Positions 53,519 to 62,043 of a stretch of DNA of 64,000 nt are shown piece after piece (the stretch's first letter is position 1; every line of letters starts with the position of its first letter). Location of the stretch: NCBI RefSeq assembly GCF_014652635.1, contig NZ_BMZE01000002.1:725562-789561 (forward strand). Direction: 5' to 3'. The notes beneath the pieces were generated by a model. The model had not been told where the DNA came from. It made no database searches and was given only the letters and a program-made list of their open reading frames with translations. The DNA comes from Devosia pacifica (GTDB lineage: Bacteria; Pseudomonadota; Alphaproteobacteria; Rhizobiales; Devosiaceae). The position numbers and the translations under genes are program-made.

Positions 53519-54343
53519 CTAATGAGGCTCCTGCGCGTCGGCGACGCCGTGCAGCCAGTAGCCGGCGGCCTTGACCCATTCGGGGTTGAACTCGCGGCTG
53601 TCGACAAGATGCGCTTTTGCGGCGCGCGACGCGTTGGCCTCGCTCGCAATGAAGGCATAGGCATCGCCCTTCGGAAACTCGAGTTCCGTCAGCTTCTGGC
53701 TGATCAGCCGGGTGGTGCCCGGTGCGGCGCCGTTTCGATGGACCCAATGCAGAGCGAGATCCGCCTGGGTCTCGAAAACCTGCTCCTCTGCAGCGTCTGC
53801 AACCTCGAGGACTGCGATGACCGGCGCCCCGCTGGGAAGCTCTTCTAGACGCCGGGCAATGGCCGGCAAGCCGGTCTCATCACCAGCCAGGAGATACCAA
53901 TCGAATGTCATCGGCACGATCAGCGAGCCCCGCGGCCCGGCAATCACCGCCTTTTGGCCGATACGCGCCTGGCTGGCCCAGGCACTCGCCGGACCTTCGT
54001 CCCCGTGAAGAACGAAATCGATGTCGAGCCGGAGACGTTGGGCGTCGAACGCGCGTGGAGTGTAGTCGCGCATCTGCGGGCGCTGACCTTCGGGAAACGC
54101 GAGGCCCTGCGGGCCCGCTTCCGGCAGGATGGGATTGTCCGGATCGGGGGAAAAGAACATCTTGATGTGATCGGCGTGGCCGGGGCTGTCAAAGCCTTCA
54201 AGATCGGGGCCAGCAAGGGTGATGCGCCGCATTTTAGGCGTCAGATCCTCGATCGCCGCCACGTCGAGCTGGCGAACGCGAATGTCGTGACGCAAACGCT
54301 TGAGCGTGCGGTCGGGAGCGGCGGCGGGCATTGGCAAACTCAT
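53519..54343 (-). CDS. Siderophore-interacting protein (FAD-dependent ferric reductase)
   Basis: A 274-residue SIP-family flavoprotein that reduces ferric siderophores in the cytoplasm. The FAD-binding beta-barrel has MRDYTPRAFD near residue 100, and HIKMFFSPDP precedes it. The C-terminal NAD(P)H-binding half has LLAGDETGLPAIARRLEEL, then GDAYAFIASEANASR. The Met at 54343 follows AGGA closely; a Met four codons later is an alternative. It is divergent from the HPP membrane protein gene. No siderophore transporter is adjacent. Confidence 0.9.
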   Translation of the reverse strand: MSLPMPAAAPDRTLKRLRHDIRVRQLDVAAIEDLTPKMRRITLAGPDLEGFDSPGHADHIKMFFSPDPDNPILPEAGPQGLAFPEGQRPQMRDYTPRAFDAQRLRLDIDFVLHGDEGPASAWASQARIGQKAVIAGPRGSLIVPMTFDWYLLAGDETGLPAIARRLEELPSGAPVIAVLEVADAAEEQVFETQADLALHWVHRNGAAPGTTRLISQKLTELEFPKGDAYAFIASEANASRAAKAHLVDSREFNPEWVKAAGYWLHGVADAQEPH

Positions 54344-54447
54344 ATCCTGATAATCTGTGTCAGGAAATAGACCGGCTTTCATTGCCAGATCAAGTGCAGG
54401 TTTCCATTTGCCGTCAAAGGCTGGTATGCCGGTCCAATCTCGATTGC

Positions 54448-54960
54448 ATGACCATGTTGCCACCTGTCTCAAGATATCTTGTCCGTCACGACCCACGTGC
54501 CAGTTGGCGCCTGCATCTGAAGTCAACGCTGGGCGCGGTGGTGGGTGTCTCGCTCGTCGGCGGGTTGTCGGCGTGGAGCGGGCTGCCGATGCTGATGGCC
54601 CCGCTCGGACCAACGGCATTGCTGATTTTCGCGCAGCCGGGCAGTCCGACGGCGCAGCCGATCTCCGTTTTTGGCGGCTATTTCATCGGCGCGGTGGTCG
54701 CGAGCATCCTTGAAGTGATGTTTCCCGGCCTGTGGTGGGTTGCGACCATTTCCGTCGGCATTGTCATGCTGGCAATGCTGATGCTGAGGGTGACGCATCC
54801 GCCTGCGGCTGCGGTGCCATTGGTGGTGTTTTCGGGGCCGATCCCGCCGATCGTGCTGTTCGGCGTCATGCTGGCGGCGTGCGTGGTGCTGACCGCGCTT
54901 GCCATTCTCTGGCATGCATTGCCACCACGAATTGCCTACCCGAAGTGGCTCGAGGACTAG
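54448..54960 (+). CDS. HPP-family membrane protein
   Basis: A 170-residue inner-membrane protein of the HPP family, named for its His-Pro-Pro motif, seen here as RVTHPPAAAVPLV near residue 113. About four hydrophobic segments are visible. MLMAPLGPTALLIFAQPGSPTAQP near residue 55 is the other family signature. Relatives include chloroplast nitrite transporters, but bacterial roles are unclear. Either of two nearby Met codons (54448, 54454) may start it. Its 3' end overlaps the convergent oxidoreductase gene by 4 bases. Confidence 0.85.
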   Translation: MTMLPPVSRYLVRHDPRASWRLHLKSTLGAVVGVSLVGGLSAWSGLPMLMAPLGPTALLIFAQPGSPTAQPISVFGGYFIGAVVASILEVMFPGLWWVATISVGIVMLAMLMLRVTHPPAAAVPLVVFSGPIPPIVLFGVMLAACVVLTALAILWHALPPRIAYPKWLED

Positions 54961-56279
54961 AGTTCGCCCGCCGCGAAGAGTTCATCCTGGCGTTGGCGCA
55001 GCTGAAACAGGCGCGTCGAGGTATCCGGCCGGGCGTTCTTTGCCGTCAGCAGCTCGCCCTTGCGCACCGGCGCCGTCACCGTGCCCCCTTCGAGCAGGCC
55101 AACCGGCAAGGCTTGTGCTTCGCGCGCATCGCCCACCGTCATGGCATAGCTTCGGTAGCAGGTCTCGCCGATGGCATCGAGCGGCGTGCCGGCTGCGAGA
55201 TCGCGCTTGGCGACCGCGCAAACTTCCGCCACGGGGCGCGGCAGCGGCACCATGTCGGGCTTGCCGTAAAGCGCAATCCGGGCGCAGGTCAACGGCACTT
55301 CGAGACTGGTCAGGTGATAGGGGCGGAAGAACGCATAGTACGGACCGTGCCCGATATGCAGGTCATCCATGCGCTCGATGATGCGCGGATGCTCGGCCTT
55401 GACGATAACGAACACGCCTGGGGCCACCCCCTTGCCGATCGTGTAATCGACGACCCCGGTGCGACCGAGTATGCCGCCGTCTTCTCGTGGGATCAGCACC
55501 TTTGCCATATCGTCGCGATCGGCCCGCGGCCCGTGCATTCCGGGAATGTCGGGGACGAGGCCCGTGGCATTGGCGATCGCTGTCATCTCGACTGCGGTCT
55601 TCGAGCCGTCGACGAACTCCACCAGCATGCGTGGGTTCATATTGCGGCGCGATGCCTCATCCCGGTATTCGTCCGGCACCGCATCGTGGCGCAACGGGTT
55701 GTTCTTGCCCTTGCCGGCGGCGACGATTGGCAGGCCGAGCGCTGAGACGAACTCGATCAGTTCCATGCATGACGATGGCTCATCGCCGGCGCCGATGGTG
55801 TAAACGACGCCAAGCCGGTCGGCTTCGCGCTTGAGATAAGGGCCAATGGTCACGTCGGCTTCGACATTCATCATCACCACGTGCTTGCCGTGCTCCATGG
55901 CCATGAGGTCGTAATCGGCAGCGACACCCGGTTTTCCGGTGGCATCAATAACGATGTCGATCTGTCCTGCCATGACCATAGCCTCGGCGGAGGTAATGGC
56001 GATCTTGCCGTCTGATATGGCCGCTTCGACCGAAGCGGCAGTTTCGGCCTCTCGCGCACGCGCCTCATCGCCATAGGCGATGGTGATTGCATCGCGCGCG
56101 GTCTGCGGGCGGCGGGTCGCGATGGCGACGATATCAAGGCCCCGCATCAGCGCGCTTTGTGTGACAAGGTCGGTTCCCATTTCGCCGGAGCCGATGACGC
56201 CGACACGGATCGTCTTGCCGCTTTCGGCGCGCAGGGCGAGGTCGCGGGCAAGTCCGGTCAGGCTGACATTGGCAGGCAT
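54957..56279 (-). CDS. COG4091 NAD(P)-dependent oxidoreductase with SAF domain, possible DXR-like (DRL)
   Basis: A 440-residue protein with a homoserine-dehydrogenase-like Rossmann N-terminus (VGVIGSGEMGTDLV near residue 26, IDIVIDATGKPGVAAD, VVMMNVEADVTIGP) and a C-terminal SAF domain from about residue 350 (AVAKRDLAAGTPLDAIG). YTIGAGDEPSSCMELIEF is a conserved substrate-site stretch. This family includes DRL of Brucella abortus, which replaces DXR in the MEP isoprenoid pathway, and other sugar-acid or polyol enzymes. DXP reductoisomerase activity is therefore possible but not proven by sequence. It is monocistronic. Confidence 0.75.
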   Translation of the reverse strand: MPANVSLTGLARDLALRAESGKTIRVGVIGSGEMGTDLVTQSALMRGLDIVAIATRRPQTARDAITIAYGDEARAREAETAASVEAAISDGKIAITSAEAMVMAGQIDIVIDATGKPGVAADYDLMAMEHGKHVVMMNVEADVTIGPYLKREADRLGVVYTIGAGDEPSSCMELIEFVSALGLPIVAAGKGKNNPLRHDAVPDEYRDEASRRNMNPRMLVEFVDGSKTAVEMTAIANATGLVPDIPGMHGPRADRDDMAKVLIPREDGGILGRTGVVDYTIGKGVAPGVFVIVKAEHPRIIERMDDLHIGHGPYYAFFRPYHLTSLEVPLTCARIALYGKPDMVPLPRPVAEVCAVAKRDLAAGTPLDAIGETCYRSYAMTVGDAREAQALPVGLLEGGTVTAPVRKGELLTAKNARPDTSTRLFQLRQRQDELFAAGEL

Positions 56280-56408
56280 GGGCGTTTTCCAGTTTCGGTG
56301 AGGCTGCTCCTACCACCGGTCAGGTGTCTTGAAAACCAAAGCTTTCCGCGTTCCCCGCATTAGCATTTCTTCAATACTCAAGTGAAACACTAAGGGCGAA
56401 GAAGTCTA

Positions 56409-56708
56409 GTGAGCCTGCACCAAGTGGAAGATACATCCGTACAGTCGATAAGCTTGCCCGCGATAATGGATCTCGATGCCCTTGAGGGTGTTCGTGAGAC
56501 GCTGATCGAGGCTTGCGATATCGGTGCCGTGAGCATCGATGCAGGCGCTGTCGAGCGGGTGGCAACCAATGGGCTGTTTCTGTTGCTTAGTGCGGCAGAG
56601 AGTGCACGCGCCCACGCGGTCAGCTTCGCAATACACAATCCAAGCAGCGTACTGCTTGCGGCCATCGACCGACTGGGTCTGGCTGAACGTTTCAAGGGCC
56701 TGATTTGA
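56409..56708 (+). CDS. STAS-domain protein of the chemotaxis operon (CheX/Orf-like)
   Basis: A 99-residue STAS-domain protein starting with GTG. The core is LPAIMDLDALEGVRETLIEA, followed by VSIDAGAVERVATNGLFLLLSAAESA, which resembles anti-sigma-antagonist folds. In place of the usual D-S phosphorylation site it has VATNG, so the phosphorylatable serine is not obvious. It is the first gene of the che operon, as in Rhizobiales that carry a STAS gene before cheY1. The downstream cheY begins three bases beyond its stop. Its role in chemotaxis is not established. Confidence 0.8.
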   Translation: MSLHQVEDTSVQSISLPAIMDLDALEGVRETLIEACDIGAVSIDAGAVERVATNGLFLLLSAAESARAHAVSFAIHNPSSVLLAAIDRLGLAERFKGLI

Positions 56709-56710
56709 CA

Positions 56711-57079
56711 ATGAGCGGACTGCGCGTTCTTACCGTCGACGACTCTCGCACGATTCTGGCGATGCTGAATCACACCCTCTCGAGCGCCGGCTTCGAGGTT
56801 CTGCAAGCCAGCGATGGGCGCGAGGGTCTTGATGTGCTGACCCGAGAGGCGGTCGATGTCGTCATCACAGACATCAACATGCCGGTGATGGATGGCATTG
56901 AGTTCATCCGGCAGGTCCGAGGCACTGGCAGCTTCAACAGTCTGCCTATTCTGATCCTGACGACAGAAACCAGCCAGGACAAGCGCGAGCAGGGCAAGGC
57001 TGCTGGCGGCACCGGCTGGATCGTCAAACCATTCGACCCCCAGAAGCTGATCAGCGTCATCAACCGGGTCGTGCATTGA
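56711..57079 (+). CDS. cheY: Chemotaxis response regulator CheY (first copy)
   Basis: A 122-residue single receiver domain. Acidic pocket Asp10-Asp11, phosphoacceptor Asp54 in VITDINMPVMDG, switch Thr in ILTTETS, and Lys in IVKPFDP are all present. The ATG at 56711 was chosen over a TTG two codons earlier that overlaps the STAS gene. It lies directly upstream of cheA. As in other Hyphomicrobiales with two CheYs, one may act as a phosphate sink and the other on the motor; which is which is not visible here. Confidence 0.93.
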   Translation: MSGLRVLTVDDSRTILAMLNHTLSSAGFEVLQASDGREGLDVLTREAVDVVITDINMPVMDGIEFIRQVRGTGSFNSLPILILTTETSQDKREQGKAAGGTGWIVKPFDPQKLISVINRVVH

Positions 57080-57101
57080 CCGGCGGGCAAGCAGGACGAT
57101 C

Positions 57102-59327
57102 ATGAGCGAACTCGACGAATTCAAAGCCACCTATTTTGACGAATGCTCCGAGTTGCTGAACGAACTCGAGGAGCAGTTCGCCGCGATAGAAGGCGGAGAC
57201 CGCGGAGCCGACCGGCTCAACGCGGTGTTTCGCGCGATCCACTCCATCAAGGGCGGCGGCGGCGCGTTTGGCTTTGCCGACCTCGTCGGCTTTGCGCATG
57301 CCTATGAGTCGCTTCTCGATCAGGTTCGCGACGGCCGCGTTGCGTTGACCAACGAAGTCGTTGCGTTGTGTATCCGGGCGAACGACATCGTCGCGGATCA
57401 TATCGAGGCGGCGCGCAGTGATTCGCCTCTCGACGCGGGCTATGGCCAGGCCGAAAAGGAACGGTTCGAGAGTCTTTGCCACGGTGAAGGCAATGGCGAC
57501 GACGAGGGAATGGAGGAGTTCGATATCGACTTCACTCCGGTCCGGGTAGACCTCGAGGCGGTGGAAGATGCCGAACCGGTGCTCGAGACCCTCGCCGATA
57601 CCGACACCTTCGGTGAAGCGACGATCGAGGAGCCGTCAGAGTTGAAGGCATGGCGCGTAACGTTCCAGCCGCACCGCGATCTTTATGCGCGGGCAAACGA
57701 TCCGCTCCTGCTTTTGCGCGAACTTTCGACGCTCGGCGAAGCCAAGGTCACAGCCCATCTTGGTGAGGTTCCGGCGCTCTCGGGGTTTGATCCCTTTGCA
57801 GTCTATTGTCACTGGACGATCGATCTGGTGTCGGGCACGGCTGGCGAGACCGAGATTCGTGAGGTCTTCGAATTCGTCGAGGGCGATTGCGATATCACCG
57901 TCGAACCGCTCGACAGCCAGGCAGAGGATGCACCTTCGGCACCGGCCGCCGAGTCGACCGATTCCATAGAGGCGTTCGATCAGGGGTTTGGCGATCTGCT
58001 TGCGGAAGCTGAACTTGACCCGCCGAAATCGCTGAGCCTGGTTGAGGAAACCCAGGCGGATGAAGCGCTGTCTGCAGAAGCGCAAAAGGCCGCGCCGCCA
58101 CAGGCCCCAGTGGCGTCTGGTGTGAGCGAGGATTCCGGACGCGGGGCCGGCATGCAGTCGATCCGCGTCGATCTCGACAAGGTCGACCGTGTGGTCAACA
58201 TGGTCGGGGAACTCGTCATCACCCAATCGATGCTGACCCAGCAGATGGATGAGACCTTGCGTGCCCGATACACCGAGTTGGTGCGCGGCCTCGAGGTTCT
58301 GGCGCAGACAACGCGCGGCCTGCAGGACTCGGTGATGGCGATCCGCGCCCAGCCGGTGAAGTCGGTGTTCTCACGGATGCCGCGGCTCGTGCGCGAACTC
58401 GCCACAAAGACCGGCAAGAAAATTCGGCTCGAGACGATCGGCGAGCAGACCGAGATCGACAAGACCGTCATCGAGCAGCTTTCCGATCCGCTGACCCACA
58501 TGATCCGCAACTCCGCGGATCACGGCATTGAGCAGGCCGAAAAACGCCTCGCCAAGGGCAAGTCCGAAACGGGCACTATCCGCCTTTCGGCAGAACAGGC
58601 GGGCGGCAACATTCTGATCATCGTCGAAGACGACGGCGCCGGCATCAACCGCGAACGTGTTCTCAACATCGCGCGTGAAAAGGGCATCGTTGCGCCTGAG
58701 CAGCAAATGTCGGACGAGCAGATCGACCAGCTGATTTTCGCGCCCGGCTTCTCGACGGCGGAAGCCGTCAGCGATATTTCGGGCCGTGGTGTCGGCATGG
58801 ACGTCGTTCTCGCCAACATCAAGAAGATTGGCGGGTCCGTGCATGTTCGTTCATGGCCGGGGCAGGGCACACGCATGACCTTGCGCTTGCCGCTGACACT
58901 GGCCGTGCTCGACGTCATGCTGGTGCGACTTGGCGGCAGCCCCTATGTCGTGCCGCTGTCCTCGATCGTTGAAACCATGCAGTGTGCTCGAATTGCTTTT
59001 GAACGCACGCCGACCGGTGGGCAGGTGATGCAGGTGCGTGGCGACTACGTTCAGGTCATCGATCTCGCAAAACGGTTCGACATGCCTACCGACGTTGCGC
59101 CCGAAAGCCGTTTCGTCGTGCTTTGCGAGGCCGAAGGCGGGGTCAAGGTGGCTTTGGTCGTCGATGACATCATCGGTCAGCAGCAGGTCGTCATCAAGAG
59201 CCTCGAAGAGAACTTCGAGCGCGTGGAGGGCATCGCCGGCGGTACGATCCTTGGCGATGGCAACGTCGCGCTGATTGTCGACGTGCAGGGCCTTCGGGGC
59301 AATTTCACACATCAGAACGCCGCCTGA
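57102..59327 (+). CDS. cheA: Chemotaxis histidine kinase CheA
   Basis: A 741-residue CheA. The HPt domain has the phosphorylated His47 in RAIHSIKGGGGAFGF. A CheY/CheB-docking-type region spans about residues 180-275. The dimerisation and kinase domains begin near IRVDLDKVDRVVNMVGELVI (about residue 352). ATP-lid motifs are LTHMIRNSADHGIE (N box), VEDDGAGI and DISGRGVGMDVV (G boxes). The C-terminal CheW-like domain ends the protein. All catalytic features are intact. It takes input from receptors via CheW and phosphorylates the CheYs and CheB. Confidence 0.96.
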   Translation: MSELDEFKATYFDECSELLNELEEQFAAIEGGDRGADRLNAVFRAIHSIKGGGGAFGFADLVGFAHAYESLLDQVRDGRVALTNEVVALCIRANDIVADHIEAARSDSPLDAGYGQAEKERFESLCHGEGNGDDEGMEEFDIDFTPVRVDLEAVEDAEPVLETLADTDTFGEATIEEPSELKAWRVTFQPHRDLYARANDPLLLLRELSTLGEAKVTAHLGEVPALSGFDPFAVYCHWTIDLVSGTAGETEIREVFEFVEGDCDITVEPLDSQAEDAPSAPAAESTDSIEAFDQGFGDLLAEAELDPPKSLSLVEETQADEALSAEAQKAAPPQAPVASGVSEDSGRGAGMQSIRVDLDKVDRVVNMVGELVITQSMLTQQMDETLRARYTELVRGLEVLAQTTRGLQDSVMAIRAQPVKSVFSRMPRLVRELATKTGKKIRLETIGEQTEIDKTVIEQLSDPLTHMIRNSADHGIEQAEKRLAKGKSETGTIRLSAEQAGGNILIIVEDDGAGINRERVLNIAREKGIVAPEQQMSDEQIDQLIFAPGFSTAEAVSDISGRGVGMDVVLANIKKIGGSVHVRSWPGQGTRMTLRLPLTLAVLDVMLVRLGGSPYVVPLSSIVETMQCARIAFERTPTGGQVMQVRGDYVQVIDLAKRFDMPTDVAPESRFVVLCEAEGGVKVALVVDDIIGQQQVVIKSLEENFERVEGIAGGTILGDGNVALIVDVQGLRGNFTHQNAA

Positions 59328-59371
59328 CCGCGATAGCGGGTCGCGGACAGGACTAGAGAAGGAACCGTCAC

Positions 59372-59863
59372 ATGGAATCCCTGGCACTTAGAGACGATGC
59401 CATCGATAACGGCGCCACGATTGTGGGCCAGAACGCCTTGCAGTTGATCGCCTTTTCCATCGGCGAGCAGACCTATGGCGTTGAGATAACGACAGTACGC
59501 GAAATCCGCGCATGGAATGGCGCGACGCCGCTGCCCAATACGCGTGAATTCGTCCGCGGCGTCATCAATTTGCGCGGCACCATCGTGCCGATCTTTGATC
59601 TGCGTGCGCGCTTCGGCGATGGCCAGACCACTCCGACCAAGACGCACGTGGTCGTGGTCCTCAGCGTCGGCGACAAGTGGGTCGGCATTCTCGTTGACGC
59701 AGTGAGCGATATTCTCACGGTCTCACGTGACGAAATCCACGTCGTGCCGGAAGGCAACGCCATCGATGCGGAACTGCTCAATGGCATCGTCACGCATGAC
59801 TCGCGCATGGTGGGTCTGATCGATCTCAATGCGGTGATTTCCGGTACACGGCTTGACGCCTGA
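59372..59863 (+). CDS. cheW: Chemotaxis coupling protein CheW
   Basis: A 163-residue CheW-domain protein linking receptors to CheA. Core stretches are LQLIAFSIGEQTYGVEITTVREIRAW, RGVINLRGTIVPIFDLRARF and DAVSDILTVSRDEI. It has a short N-terminal extension and no additional domain. It follows cheA by 44 bases. A strong hairpin lies downstream, shared with the opposite-strand phosphatase-like gene. Confidence 0.95.
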   Translation: MESLALRDDAIDNGATIVGQNALQLIAFSIGEQTYGVEITTVREIRAWNGATPLPNTREFVRGVINLRGTIVPIFDLRARFGDGQTTPTKTHVVVVLSVGDKWVGILVDAVSDILTVSRDEIHVVPEGNAIDAELLNGIVTHDSRMVGLIDLNAVISGTRLDA

Positions 59864-59918
59864 CCGCAGCTAGACATCGCGGCCGGGAGCATCACTCCAT
59901 CTATCCTGACAATTGAAA

Positions 59919-59947
59919 AAGGCGCTCGCCATCGCGGCGGGCGCCTT
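59919..59947 (-). terminator. Hairpin terminator between cheW and the opposite-strand small gene
   Basis: AAGGCGCTCGCC and GGCGGGCGCCTT pair over 12 positions (one T-G) with a five-base loop. On the minus strand it is followed by a T-run (AAAAA at 59916-59920 on plus), so it terminates the phosphatase-like gene. It may also stop rightward cheW transcripts less efficiently. Confidence 0.75.
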
Positions 59948-60027
59948 ATCCGTTCCTGCTTTCGCCGGCGAGCGGCTGCCTATCGCCCCCGATAAAAGGC
60001 TAAGCAAGCGCTCTTACGGCTACACTA

Positions 60028-60381
60028 TTAGAACAGGTCCGGCTCTCCGTGGCCTTCCTGAGCTGCTGCGCCGGATAATTCGGCGAGCCTTAATTCGTCA
60101 AGCGTGAGTTGAGACCACACATCCTCGTAGTCGCTATCGTCGTTGCGTGCAGGCAACATCGCGAAATGCCGCGCAGCATGAGCAAGATTTTTGCAACGCT
60201 GCTCAATCCGGTCCTGACCCTGCAGCGTCGAGACGATCATGCTCGTCGCCTGCTGCCGGGCGGCCTCAGGATTCTCGCTGCCGCTGGCCAGTATTTGAAG
60301 AGCATTTGTAATGCCGTCAACAAGTTCCGCACTCTGGCGTGCGGTTTCGTCCAACTCGTTTGCAAGTCTATATAGAGTCAT
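60028..60381 (-). CDS. Candidate CheZ/CheT-like CheY-P phosphatase
   Basis: A 117-residue, mostly helical protein. Residues 47-70 contain TSMIVSTLQGQDRIEQRCKN, in which Asp57 and Gln61 form a DxxxQ motif like the catalytic pair of CheZ. The C-terminus ends in a short tail, HGEPDLF, reminiscent of CheZ's CheY-binding peptide. It is encoded opposite to the che genes between cheW and cheD. In Sinorhizobium meliloti a small CheZ-like protein, CheT, belongs to the che operon, so a similar role is plausible. It has no other recognisable domain. Function is inferred from the motif plus location. Confidence 0.6.
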   Translation of the reverse strand: MTLYRLANELDETARQSAELVDGITNALQILASGSENPEAARQQATSMIVSTLQGQDRIEQRCKNLAHAARHFAMLPARNDDSDYEDVWSQLTLDELRLAELSGAAAQEGHGEPDLF

Positions 60382-60535
60382 GGCTCACCCGAAAATTCGC
60401 CGTCACTATGAACGAGAAAATCTAAACCGGTGCTTGAAAGCATTGTGAAATGTTACGCATGCGTAGGGCGTGGTTAGCGTTTCCCTAACCTGTTGATCGT
60501 AGCCTTTGCGCGAAGACCAGTATTTAGGCGAGCGC

Positions 60536-61126
60536 ATGTCTGCTGCACAATCTTTGCCATCAGAGTTCGATCGCGGCATCGTCACGACTGTGCATCAGGG
60601 CGATTGTGCCGTCTCCGGCGACGCGGGACTGACCTATTCCACCGTCCTGGGTTCGTGCATCTCCGCGTGCATTTATGACCCGGTGGCGCGTGTCGGCGGG
60701 ATGAACCACTTCCTGCTCGGTATGCAGTCCGGTACGGCGAAAGACCGCTACGGGGCCTCGGCGCGCTACGGGGCGTTCGCCATGGAACAATTGATCAACC
60801 TTGTTTTGTCACGTGGCAGCGGACGCAAGTCCAATCTCAGCATCAAGGTATTTGGCGGCGGCAAGATCAGTGCTGCACTCGATGATGTCGGGGCCAAGAA
60901 CGTCGAGTTTGTGCGCGAATTCCTGGCGGCCGAAGGTTATGCCATCGCGAGCAGCGATCTCGGCGGCAATTTCGCGCGGCGCGTCTTGTTCAAGCCGGTG
61001 AGTGGCAAAGCGTTCGTCAAGCGCCTCGACAGCAGCGCGGAGGCTGGCGTCGCCCGCGAGGAAATCGCCATCGTCCGGCGCGGGCCCGTCGTGGCACCGG
61101 TCGACAACGATATCGAATTGTTCTGA
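60536..61126 (+). CDS. cheD: Chemoreceptor glutamine deamidase CheD
   Basis: A 196-residue CheD. The catalytic Cys41 is in STVLGSCISACIYD and His58 in GGMNHFLLG, with the conserved SAARYG-like stretch ASARYGAFAMEQLI next. KVFGGGKI and the C-terminal RRVLFKPVSGKAFVKRL complete the family. It would deamidate receptor glutamines to glutamates. The ATG at 60536 was preferred over an in-frame TTG ten codons upstream. It starts the second che block after the opposite-strand gene. Confidence 0.93.
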   Translation: MSAAQSLPSEFDRGIVTTVHQGDCAVSGDAGLTYSTVLGSCISACIYDPVARVGGMNHFLLGMQSGTAKDRYGASARYGAFAMEQLINLVLSRGSGRKSNLSIKVFGGGKISAALDDVGAKNVEFVREFLAAEGYAIASSDLGGNFARRVLFKPVSGKAFVKRLDSSAEAGVAREEIAIVRRGPVVAPVDNDIELF

Positions 61127-61197
61127 TAAGAGCCGTCCCGCACGGTTGAAGAGTAAGCTTAGTGCGCAGGCAGTTGCGCCTCGGGGAGTGACACGAA

Positions 61198-62043
61198 ATG
61201 GAGCATCAGGAGTTGGCGCTCAGCGACAAGGAGTTCGCGCGGATCAAGGCACGCGTTTACGACCTGGCTGGAATATCACTGTCGGACTCCAAGCGCACTC
61301 TGGTGATCTCGCGGTTATCGAAGATCATCCGCGCGCTCGGACTCGAGACGTTCGAGGCGTATGTCGAGCGGCTTGAACGCGGCGCGTCGAGCGCCGACAC
61401 TCAGGCTTTCGTCAACGCCCTGACCACCAACCTCACCCGGTTTTACCGTGAGGACCACCATTTCGCGCATCTGAGCGAACATGTGGGGCGCCTGATATCG
61501 TCGCGTCCGCGTGGCCAGCGCCTGCGCATCTGGTCGGCTGGATGCTCGACGGGACAGGAAGCCTACACGGTCGCGCTTGATCTGCTGGCCAACCATCCGG
61601 AGTTGAAGCGCTGGGATTTTCGCATCCTCGCCACCGACATCGATACGGCGGTTCTGGAGCGCGCCGCAGAAGGTCGCTATCCAGCATCGGAATTGTCGGG
61701 ACTTTCGGCGAGCCGTGCCGGCCTGTTCGAAAAGGCGGCAGATGGCAGCATTGTCATTCCGTCGGCTGCGCGCCAGCTGATCGCCTTCAAGCCGCTCAAC
61801 CTCATGACTGACTGGCCGATGAAAGGGCCGTTCGACGCGATCTTCTGCCGAAACGTGGCGATTTACTTCGACAAGCCGACGCAGGCCCGTTTGTTTGCTC
61901 GTCTTGGCGAAATGCTGGCGCCAGACGCTTTTCTTTACATTGGTCACTCCGAGAATGTCGGCTCCAGCTCGTCGGGTCTGCGGCTTGTCGGCAAGACGAT
62001 CTATCAGTCCCGCCAGGGCGTTAATGGGCAGGTGGCAGCATGA
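61198..62043 (+). CDS. cheR: Chemotaxis protein methyltransferase CheR
   Basis: A 281-residue SAM-dependent methyltransferase of receptor glutamates. The N-terminal helical domain leads to TTNLTRFYREDHHFAHL. The SAM-binding motif is IWSAGCSTGQEAYTVAL, followed by ILATDIDTAVLERA and CRNVAIYFDKPTQARLF. The GQEAYT form, instead of GEEPYS, is a modest variation also seen among alphaproteobacterial CheRs. The stop overlaps the cheB start by 4 bases. Confidence 0.95.
   Translation: MEHQELALSDKEFARIKARVYDLAGISLSDSKRTLVISRLSKIIRALGLETFEAYVERLERGASSADTQAFVNALTTNLTRFYREDHHFAHLSEHVGRLISSRPRGQRLRIWSAGCSTGQEAYTVALDLLANHPELKRWDFRILATDIDTAVLERAAEGRYPASELSGLSASRAGLFEKAADGSIVIPSAARQLIAFKPLNLMTDWPMKGPFDAIFCRNVAIYFDKPTQARLFARLGEMLAPDAFLYIGHSENVGSSSSGLRLVGKTIYQSRQGVNGQVAA

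Noticed and set aside
59913..60107. 64-codon plus-strand frame after cheW
   Set aside because: It starts inside a terminator hairpin and overlaps the opposite-strand DxxxQ gene, with no similarity to known proteins.
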